Part shown: positions 10,958 through 22,900 of the stretch, in pieces | How the letters are laid out: each line of letters opens with the position of its first letter | Numbering within the stretch: position 1 is the first letter of the stretch | Assembly (NCBI RefSeq): GCF_032854445.1 | Contig: NC_088295.1 | Span: 5,086,501-5,150,500 of the forward strand | Reading direction: 5' to 3' | DNA: 64,000 nucleotides | From: Liolophura sinensis | Lineage: Eukaryota; Mollusca; Polyplacophora; Chitonida; Chitonidae | The notes under the pieces: model-generated | Told to the model about the DNA's origin: nothing | What the model saw: only the letters and a program-made list of their open reading frames with translations | Databases searched by the model: none | Position numbers and translations under genes: made by a program

Positions 10958-13900
10958 CTACAACGTGAGAAAATACACCATTAGTTAGAAATAAATTCCA
11001 CCACCATATGGCTGAAATACAGTCGATGTGGTGTAAAGCCATAATGATTCATTCATTCATTCAGAAATAAACAGCATTTTCTATTAATGTTTGGACTTTC
11101 CTCACAAGGGATTTAAGGGATAAATGTATGAAAACTGGATAGGCATGACTTAGGGAAGGAGTTTTCAGGGTCTATATAATCAGAAGAATGGGTTTGATGA
11201 GTGAGAGCTGACTGTTTCAGTGAGTGCACGTGTACTCACATGGTCTCCACACTTGCTGGCTGTCTCTTTGTCCTTACACCACTGCTCTGGACCGCTCAAA
11301 CAAGCCACGCTTATCTCCCCTGTGTGGCCAGACTGCTTGAAGTACAGCGTGTTGTCTTTGATCTGCTGGGTGTGGACAGGTGGGGGTAGATTCCTCAGCT
11401 GGGAGGGGGTGGAGGAGGAGTTAGTACACAAGTCCAGTTCCTGTGGGGATCGGATGAAAAACAAGTATGAGCAAGGGCTTAACTGGGACCTACAAACATC
11501 AATATATACACACAGCTATTCATTCAGCTTTTCCGCTCATTTATTTTATTGTGGTTTCGTGCTTTACTCAAGAATTTTTCATTTGTATCATGCCAGTAAC
11601 TTTAATGCCTGGAAGAAAGCCACTTCCTTTATTGACAAACTTTCCCCCTTGTGACACACAAACACACAATATTGGTGGAAGTCAAGAGGTCTTCCACACA
11701 AGTCAGATTGTTCAAATGGTCACATTAGCATCGTCAACACGGGTAACCACAAAATCCCGCAGTGAGAGCACGGGTAACCACAAAATCCCGCAGTGAGAGC
11801 ACGGGTAACCACAAAATCCTGCAGTGAGAGCACGGGTAACCACAAAATCCCGCAGTGAGAGCACGGGTAACCACAAAATCCTGCAGTGAGAGCACGGGTA
11901 ACCAAAAAATCCTGCAGTGAGAGCAAGGGTAACCACAAAATCCCGCAGTGAGAGCACGGGTAACCACAAAATCCCGCAGTGAGAGCACGGGTAACCAAAA
12001 AATCCCGCAGTGAGAGCACGGGTAACCACAAAATCCCGCAGTGAGAGCACGGGTAACCACAAAATCCCGCAGTGAGAGCACGGGTAACCAAAAAATCCTG
12101 CAGTGAGAGCACGGGTAACCACAAAATCCCGCAGTGAGAGCACGGGTAACCACAAAATCCCGCAGTGAGAGCACGGGTAACCACAAAATCCTGCAGTGAG
12201 AGCACGGGTAACCACAAAATCCCGCAGTGAGAGCACGGGTAACCACAAAATCCTGCAGTGAGAGCAAGGGTAACCACAAAATCCCGCAGTGAGAGCACGG
12301 GTAACCACAAAATCCCTGTTCAACACCTGCATTGAACCCATAACTTTTATGACCTAGGCATGTAAGCGAGATGAAGCAAACATTCTGCATAATTTTACTG
12401 CTTTTGAGACTTTAATTTCTTTGGTTTAATCAATGTAAGAACCACACTCCCTGAAACCATCTGAATTTAAATTATGTGGAAGAGATTTCATAGTGAAGCG
12501 TAAATTATAAATGTGACTTACTGCGCATACTTTACCAGGGTCAGCTAACTGTGCAAGCAGCTGTGCAATGGTTGGTCCATACTCCTGGATAAGGTTGTCA
12601 CACTGTAAGTAAACAAACATGCTGCTGTACAAGGTTGTCACACAATAAGTAAACAAACATTCTGCTGTACAAGGTTGTCACACTATAAGTAAACAAACAT
12701 GCTGCTGGACAAGGCTGTCACACTGTAAGTAAACAAACAAGCTGCTGGACAAGGCTGTCACACTGTAAGTAAACAAACATACTGCTGGGCAAGGCTGTCT
12801 CACTATAAGTAAACAAACATGCTGCTGGACAAGGCTGTCTCACTGTAAGTAAACAAACATGCTGCTGGACAAGGTTGTCACACTGTAAGTAAACAAACAT
12901 GCTGCTGTACAAGGTTGTCACACAACAAGTAAACAAACATGCTGCTGTACAAGGCTGTCACACTGTAAGTAAACAAACATGCTGCTGGAAAATGATGTCA
13001 CACTGTAAGTAAATAAACATGCTGCTGGACAAGGCTGTCACACAATAAGTAAACAAACGTGCTGCTGGAAAATGATGTCACACTGTAAGTAAACAAACAT
13101 GCTGCTGGACAAGGTTGTCACACAATAAGTAAACAAACGTGCTGCTGGAAAATGATGTCACACTGTAAGTAAATAAACATGCTGCTGGACAAGGCTGTCA
13201 CACAATAAGTAAACAAACGTGTTGCTGGAAAATGATGTCACACTGTAAGTAAATAAACATGCTGCTGTACAAGGTTGTCACACTATAAGTAAATAAACAT
13301 GCTGCTGTACAAGGTTGTCACACTAAGTAAATAAACATGCTGCTGTACAAGGTTGTCACACTGTAAGTAAACAAACATGCTGCTGTACAAGGCTGTCACA
13401 CTGTAAGTAAACAAACATGCTGCTGTACAAGGTTGTCACACTATAAGTAAACAAACATGCTGCTGTACAAGGTTGTCACACTGTAAGTAAACAAACATGC
13501 TGCTGTACAAGGTTGTCACACTGTAAGTAAATAAACATGCTGCTGTACAAGGCTGTCACACTGTAAGTAAACAAACATGCTGCTGTACAAGGTTGTCACA
13601 CAATAAGTAAACAAACATGCTGCTGTACAAGGTTGTCACACTGTAAGTAAACAAACATGCTGCTGGACAAGGTTGTCACACTGTAAGTAAATAAACATGC
13701 TGCTGGACAAGGTTGTCACACTGTAAGTAAATAAACATGCTGCTGTACAAGGCTGTCACACTGTAAGTAAACAAACATGCTGCTGGACAAGGTTGTCACA
13801 CTGTAAGTAAATAAACATGCTGCTGGACAAGGCTGTCACACAATAAGTAAACAAACGTGCTGCTGGAAAATGATGTCACACTGTAAGTAAATAAACATGC

Positions 13901-16900
13901 TGCTGTACAAGGCTGTCACACTGTAAGTAAACAAACATGCTGCTGGAAAAGGCTGTCACACTGTAAGTAAATAAACATGCTGCTGTACAAGGTTGTCACA
14001 CTATAAGTAAATAAACATGCTGCTGGAAAATGATGTCACACTGTAAGTAAATAAACATGCTGCTGTACAAGGCTGTCACACTAAGTAAACAAACATACTG
14101 CTGTACAAGGTTGTCACACTGTAAGTAAATAAACATGCTGCTGTACAAGGTTGTCACACTATAAGTAAATAAACATGCTGCTGTACAAGGTTGTCACACT
14201 GTAAGTAAACAAACATACTGCTGTACAAGGTTGTCACACTATAAGTAAATAAACATGCTGCTGTACAAGGTTGTCACACTGTAAGTAAACAAACATGCTG
14301 CTGTACAAGGTTGTCACACTATAAGTAAACAAACATACTGCTGTACAAGGTTGTCACACTATAAGTAAATAAACATGCTGCTGTACAAGGTTGTCACACT
14401 GTAAGTAAATGAACATGCTGCTGGACAATGCTGCTCCACTGTAAGTAAATGCATTTTATTTATTCATTTGATTGGTGTTTTATGCCGTACTCAAGAATAT
14501 TTCACTTATACGATGGCGGCCAGCATTATGGTGGGAGGAAACCGGGCAAAGCCCGGAGGAAACCCACGACCATCCGCAAGGTTGCTGGAGGAAGCCAGCA
14601 TGATGTAAGTACATGCAAATAAATATACAGCTGTGAGGAGCTGATTACCACTCTCAGCATTACAGGGTGTCCAGGTGGCTCTCCTTAAAGATCCGATTAA
14701 TCAATCAGAATTTCAGGAAGGGCTTTGCTCAGAGATGAACACACATCTTCCAACACTTACTGTTAATGTCTTTTTATTCCCGTGGTACGAACAGTCACGG
14801 ATTTCGCGGCAAACACATTTCCGCGAAAATAAGTGCAATCGAATATAAAACCCATATATAGGTAATTTATTAATGTAGCATGTATTACAGTTATAAATTC
14901 GTTGTCAAGCACTACAATGCGACGCTGTTGTTGCTGTTGCTTTATTGCTGCGGTTAGAGACATAAAAATCAGTCATTTGTACTGGGTGTGTGTACCTGAT
15001 ATGATATACATACGAGGAGAGAGGCTGTTTTTTTTATCGACTGTACTCGCCTTCCAGTCAAATCACCTATCTGATGCGCATTGTTCGGGGGCTCTCTGCA
15101 TTTCAAACTTCCCTTTCACAATGATGATTTCTAAGAAATTTACACTAATCTGTCACAGTTCACTCAAAGTTTCACTCACACTGCTGATGCATGAAAATAA
15201 AAGAGGGGGATTTATTTATATCACATTTATTCCTTCGTCGTCTGCCGGAGTCAGTGACACGAATATTTGCTCACACGGCAGGTAAGGGACTTCGTCTTAT
15301 AAAGATTAACAGTCTTCCTTTGTCTGATCAAATTACTGTATTGTATAGAATTTTTGTCACATCTCTTATTGGTACAAAACAAGTTTAAATGTTGACGTAT
15401 GTTAAATGTTGATGTATAACTTGACGTTTCTGTATTGAAGTTTGATTTTTGTTTATCAGTTGTCCAAAAATTCTGTTAAGATCTGCAAAAGTGGGTTTTT
15501 ACGAATGAGTCTTCTTGCCAAATCTGCACAAGTTTATGCCCATGAATAAAAAGGCATTTACAGTATGCACGGTTATAAGACAAGCAATCCAAATTCCAAC
15601 AATGCTGGAGAAGTAATCACTATTTCTCATTAAACTACACAAGAAAGCTCCTCATGCAAATACTGCTACTTTCTTATTGAAAATAAGAAATTTCCCTGTG
15701 AGGTGTCTGGGTCGAAAAGAGTAGCACTGCCCCCTAAGAGAGCTTTGGCATAAAAAAGAGACTATTAAAGCCAGAGCACTCTTCTGTGGTCCCAACGTAT
15801 GGCTTTTGTATTATATATGACAGATCTTTGAAGAAGACACAAAAAACCAAAGGCAGTAATGTTTCCTCAGTTTCCAGCATCTCTCCAAGAAGTTTCAAGA
15901 GAGCGACTTACCTGAGTTTTTAAGTGTCAGGTAAGAAGTTGCAAATCTTGTCCAACAGATCCATGATATCCTGTTCAGTGGCATTGTCCTTCAGCAGGCT
16001 GTCAATGTACTGAACAACCAGCTTACAGGACCTCACAGGCTCCATCTTTGATTGGGCTGAGTTTTGCCTGCTGAACCACCTGCCTGCTGCAGAAACCCAG
16101 AGTCCTGCACACTTGAGAAGGGTCCAGGTCAGCCACTAGCAGCGCGATCACCGCAGAGGCATACTGAATCCACAAATGACTTGCATTCAACCCTGATCGT
16201 GTCAGGCAGACGGGCACACACTGCATCCAGGGCACGGGTCACTTCCTCCTGCCCAAAGTCAGGGTATAATCATATTTAAACACAGGTAAATGTAAGGTAG
16301 AGCAAGCATGAACCTGGTTAATTTACATACACCTCGATATACATCAGATCAATGGCTTTTCATCGATATGGTGATACTTCAGATTTGGTAGACGCCCTTG
16401 TTCAAGTAATCAGACAGTACACTCACGCACCCAACATTCTTGCGTTCCCATTTCACATAGCCAGTTTGGGCTTCACCCTAATAATGTCATCCACATGTAA
16501 CACTAAATGAGCACATCAAACTGGGAAAATATTTACTGCCAATTTTATTCCTTGGTAGATCAATTTCAACCAAGTTTGAGCAAACAACTCGAAACATTTT
16601 GTTTTGTAAAGAAGATTAAAGTGTTTATCCCAAATGGCTTTCTGAAACATGTCCCAGAGCTTAGTTCGCAGGCTGAGGGCCTTACAGGCAATACATCACA
16701 AAAATACAGAGATCCATTACTCTTTAACGGTACACCTATCATAAAGAATAAAAGTCCATAACCAGACCAAATTTCAGTTCAACATCCACAATGAACACTT
16801 CAAATAGCATTCACTCAATACAGTCTAGTTAACTAGGGATCAATTGCTGACCCCACACAGGTGGCTGAGCACTGGTAGGCCTATGCACTGACTGTGGGAA

Positions 16901-19900
16901 GTGGAGGACAGAAAATTTGGTTCTTTGTTAGAATAGTTTAAAAGCTTTTTGAAAGGACTAACATGAAACTGAAGTAAAATACCGGATCTGCGTGATTTTT
17001 TTCGCCAAGTGCAATCTTTTTTAAAGTCGTGATTAACGAGTGAGCCAATATGGACATATGTAATGGATCACCACGACTGCTTAAAACTAATTAATTTTTT
17101 ATCTACCGTAAAAAGTTAAAAGATGGACAAATAACTTGTTGTCTTACGTAAAAGGTTTTCCTTGTTGTGGGAGTCATTTGGCAGGGAAAAATTCTGCCAC
17201 TCAGTGATTTTGAAAACCAAAAATGAAACTCTGACGCTGTGCCACAGTAACAACAATGCGCTATTACAATATGAATTTCATGTACAGAAGTAGTAAAAAA
17301 TAAAAACATGATATAGGACAAGTTTTGTCTATATGACAACTGAGAATTTGTAGTTTTCGCAAAATCATGTAGCGCTCTCATGGCAAACGCATGGAGGAAA
17401 AAAAAAAAAAGATGCGTTCGAGTGCTATGCTCACGGAAAAAGAAAAAATGATTTCCTATTTGCACCAATACACTTTATTCGAGTTTCGGCTTACCAGGCA
17501 CAGTGTACCTTAAATATATTCTTGTCTGACTGTTACTATAAAATGCCTTCCTCAAATTCATTCCACTCTGTTAATTTATGCTTAATAATGCATGATTTAT
17601 GCCAACACTTAGATGAATTCAGACATCTGGCATCAAATTTTGTTTGTGAACTTGAGTAACAGTTGAGGCAATATGTATGTGAGCAGCTTATATGTGTATC
17701 AAAAAAGTGATTACAAATTGTTTTTTTTTTTTTGGTTGGACAGTAATGTTTTGGTATTTACTATACTTGTGTGAAAAAATATCACTAGTGTCTAATAAGC
17801 AGTAACATCACAGCGGATTATTATAGACTTAATCTGCGATTAGACCACTGTCTTAATCCCAGGCTTAATTAAAATATTCGGAAGTGTCATGGAGAACTCC
17901 AGGCAGGTTTAGCATCCAGCAATGGCACTATGCCAAAATTGAAGAACAATAGGCATGTTGTATTGGTATTTGGAGTAGGCTAAGTAAATAATACAAGTGT
18001 TAAACTTTAAATGAAACACTGAAAAGTTTTGAAAATTGTAAACAATAGGAATAAATTAATCTCTCAAAACTGGCTGCTGGAGCTGGATTCGCCGTTTCTG
18101 TGTAGATCACTCTCCTGTACAACTCCCAGGGTGGCCATTTGGTCAGCAACTGAGCATGTCGGTATAGGCAATCAACGATGTAGGCTAAATCTTGAAAACT
18201 TTGTTAACACACCAGTTAGATTAAAAACAAATTCACCAGCCATTTCTCCTAGGCCAGAAGCTCGCACTAATGCACATGCTTTATTCATAAGTCGCGTTGG
18301 CTTGTGAAATTTATGCAAAGATTCAGCCTGTTTACTATAAAATATCTGTTGCATGGTTCTATATGGCAAAATATAAATGTATATCAAAATTAGTGTACAG
18401 ACCGTCAACACCATTCAATGACTTTGATCGCTTATTTTACTCCCTTAAGTTCATTAGGTTAGATACTGCAATAACTTTCTTCTTTTAATAGTATATGCTC
18501 AAATAGCTGAAACACACGGACAGCACCTTTGCTTGCAAACAAGGCTATGTCTGTAGACGGAACTACCTTCACACCTTCCGTCGATAGTCCTGCCCTCTCA
18601 GCAGGTCTATGACCCAGCCCAGTAGAGAATTTGTTACGTGTCTGTGGAGCGTTATTCAGAATCTTGGAGCGTAACATGAGCGCTAAATAACTGACATTCA
18701 GCCTGAGCTGTACTGTAACTCCTTTCAAACTCACCCTGGTGGAGTTCTCCATTAGCAAAGAATCCAGCTCTTTGAGCACGAACTCGCACAGCAAACACTC
18801 AGTTGAGGCGCGGACTTTCTTCAGAGGTTTACGAATACTGACGGCAAGTTTGGGTGTGGCCACACTGACAGCTGTGATGCGTCGGTGCGGTCGCTGAACA
18901 GCAGGGCACAGGTGTAGAGCCTTACATGCCACATTAGGATCCTGAGGAGAAATATGGAACAGTCTTAGGGTAGTACTATCATATTATGCAAACATCACAA
19001 GATCCCATTTTAGCTCAGGTCTTGTCCGATTCCCTGGAATCTACTGGAAAGTCATCAGTCCAATCACTACAGCGCTTAATCAAGGGAGATAAGTGTTACA
19101 CTATAAATTGTCAAACTGTCTAGTTGTCCATGTGTTTTTAATTTTATCTTGGCTACATAAATCAACTGAACAATTAAAGTGAGCCATTAAACTGACAAAC
19201 AGAAAACAAGAAAATGAGAAAAGAAGCACTGAAGACAGCTCACCAGTTCATTTGCAAGATACTCAAAGACCAAGGGGGCATAATCATGAATCAACTGCTC
19301 GCACTGAAACAGAAGAAAAATCAGCTATGTTATTAATATATGTCAGTACAGATGAAGATGAATAAGAACCTACCCAGCATCACTTAGTGCATTATTAGTT
19401 ATATCACTCAAGGAGAGGATGCATATGTCCCCTTTAACACTGCACAAACTTATTGGTGTTTGTCCCAGTTGTATGGCTGCAAGCTTGGTTTTTTTTACTT
19501 GTATACTTTTGGAATAAACAAATGATAGGCAGCAACTTTCATATGGTTGACACGCTGAACAAGACGATGAACTGGGGGGATATGTTTACTTCAGCCTTCA
19601 TCTGGCAAAACAAAGTGGGGTGAACAAGAATACTGACTTCAGAGTATATGCTGACCTCAGCCTTCATCTGTTCAACCCCCTTTGGCCAGACGAAGATTGA
19701 GGTAAGCATATCACCTTTAGTTATAATTTACCTCAGCCTTCATCTGGCCAAACAAAGGGGATAAACAACGTGACTGACTTGGGGGATATGCTTACCTTAG
19801 CCTTCATCTAGCCAAAGAAAGGGGATACACCAGATGACTGACTTTGGGGATATGCTTACCTCAGCCTTCATCTGGCCAAACAAAGGGGGATACACCAGAT

Positions 19901-22900
19901 GACTGACTTGGGGATATGCTTACCTCAGCCTTCATCTAGCCAAAGAAAGGGGATACACAAGATGACTGACTTGGGGGATATGCTTACCTCAGTCTTCATC
20001 TGGCCAAACAAAGGACAGATGTTCTGTATCAGCAGGTTCTCCACTTCAATCTGAAATGAAGAGCGGTCACAAAAATCATCAACAGTTAAATCTCAAGAAA
20101 AAAGAAAACAACAACAAAAACAAACCCCCAATATTGAGAAATAGCTTGCTTACAAGATTATGCCACACACTATCAAGTCAAGGAGCCAGAAACCAGAGGC
20201 AGAACTGAAACACATGATCTAAAGATTTAAGATTGAAGTCCTCAACATTAAACACCTGATGAAGTTGTGGGATGTTCTGCAGCAACCTGCACATGGCAGC
20301 CAGTTTCCCCCCGTTTTCTCCCTCCATAATCCTGGCCGCCGTCGTATAAGTGAAATATTCTTGAGTACAGTGTAAAACAATCAAATAAATAAATAAATCA
20401 AACAAATACCTGGGTCTTGGCGTCCCGGTCCAATGCCTGTATCTCCGTCATCACAGTTTTGCAAATATTACATTCCTCTGGGCCATTAATGTCATTTGTC
20501 TGTAGAAAGGGAGTTAAATCACGTTAGCAGAGCATAATTCTACAATGGAAATGCTCGCCATAGTGTAAATAGAAGACAAGCTTTGACAAACCCAGTTCTG
20601 AGAGAAATTTCCATACAAAGCAGCAGAAAACATGGGACCTACCATGTATATTAGTGTACAACTTACCATGGGAATGTGTTTAACCAGCTCTAGGAATTTC
20701 AGCCGGAACTCCATAGCATCTTTGACGTTCCCAGATTTGCACAATCCAAGGATACGGCATATCACACCTGGATTCTGTCAGAAACAAATGGACAACAAAG
20801 TTTGGATAACACAATTATATCTACCTGGAAAGCAGGGTGAGGTGACCTCTGGACTACAGTTAATTCAATAGAGATCACAAGAAGGGTACACAAATTGAGG
20901 TCATAAATGTGCAACACACATTATAGAATGTGGCACCATTTTATAATGCTATGAGCAAATAGGGTTCTTTTCTAGGAATTCTTCCTCATCCTAATTCTTC
21001 TGTATGTCTGCCTGTCTTAGACTGAAAATACACGTCTCACCATGTACTGTATGAATATCCATTAAGACCAAAATTACATTACAAAAATCAGTACCTGTAA
21101 GTCAACATAATCCAGAACAATTCTGACACACAGTGGACGTTACTTACAAATTCTGAAGACAGCATATCCAGGAACAACGGAACATACTGAGCTACCAACT
21201 TCTTGCACTGAAATGACAAGAATAAGGGGATAGTTCTCATTGGACAAGAACTCAACCAATCAAGCCATTTCTCCATAAAACACACCATGGTCAAATTTGT
21301 TTTGAAAGCCATAGTTAAACAATTACATCTTGGCAAACTGTTATGTCCACACAACATAAAGGGATTTTCTGTATACATATAAGTAAAAATGGCTGATCCA
21401 AGCTTACCATATCTTCCAGTGGCCCCATATGAGCACACAGGACGTCCAGATTCTCCTCAATCTGAGCCTGAATTTACAATACAGTCACACAGCTGGATTA
21501 ATAACATAATAGTCACACTGTAATCGCATTAACAATACATTTATAATCATTCCATATCTACATGTGGCTAAAGCTCATCTCACTGTAGCCAATCAGCGCC
21601 CTGACTGTTGGCAGGTGGCTCTATTCTCGCTCTTTCTAGTTCATCTGTCGTTTACATCAGGATGGTCTCCCAGGACATATGTTCCTGTCTGTGCAAAGTT
21701 TTTACTATGTGCACCGCTGATCCCTTCAAACCAACATCTGACATTTATCATTAAGAGTGAACCATTCTTGAGTATGATGAACATCAATATAAATAAAATC
21801 AATACACTTTACATTACATATCTAAATTCTAACGCAGTGCCCCTATGTGTAGAACAGCATTATGGTCAAAGTCAAATCAAAATGTTCTTGTGACTTATTC
21901 CACTGCAATTTTCATTGTCTTGGGTAAGTGAACATTTAATCTTGGAAAAAGTCTTGGAACAATGGAACTACAAACTTATCAGCTGTAATATTAACATGAG
22001 ACATTCTTTTCTTTCCAGAAAACATTTACTGAGCATTACACTGATGCATGTGATTAATATCCCCCTAGTCTACTTGGGAAGACACATAACCTTACCACAG
22101 TCTGGTTCTCATTGAGAATGGTCTCCACATCCTTTATAAACTTGGTACAGTCGGCGCACAGGTCAGGTTGGGAAGATGTGGTTGTGATTGGAGGTTGTGA
22201 TTCCTGATTGGGAGAGGAAGACTGAGGTTAGGCTGGAGGGAGGAGCCTGGAGAGCCCAGGGAGAGGGTGAAGCCATAAAGTCATGTACACTTCATGATCT
22301 ACATTAACAAGTATCTTCCAATTCAATATTTGTTTATTTATTTAATTGTCTCTTAATGCCATCAATGTAGGAATGTCTGGATAGGACCTGCTGTACATGT
22401 ACTCCTTACAAGATCCATCTGAAGTTTGGACATTATCAATAAACACGGAATGCCACTGAAAATAAATGAACATGTCTACTTACAACAACAAGGATACTAT
22501 CAAATACTCATGCAAAACTATCACTATCAATACATTTTTTTTTTCAATACACTTTCACAGTTTTTCATACATGTATAGTTTACATTCTATAAAGTTTTCA
22601 CAAATTTACATTCAGAACACAAGAAGGCTGGTGCTTTGGAACAAGACTTATGCACCACAAATCACACAAAACTACCGCCGTTGTCATTACAGGTGACTGG
22701 GACAACATGCTTGTCCCACAAAGAAATATACAGACAGTTAACTTTATGACTCAATATGTAAACACCACATGTACTATAATTCGACATCAAATATGAGTCA
22801 AGTACAACATGTACAGACTAGGACAGGATAAAACGTTGTCATCGTCACAGAAAAAAACACACAAGAAGCAATAAGGAAGGTGATACAGAAGCATACATAT

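Noticed and set aside
11712-12390. Three overlapping minus-strand open frames of about 200 residues
   Set aside because: They are all readings of the 31-bp minisatellite in an intron; no start context, domain or splice support.
18459-18734. Continuation of prosaposin exon 14 past the donor
   Set aside because: The donor gtgagt and the family pattern end the exon at 18735; the following residues are not saposin-like.
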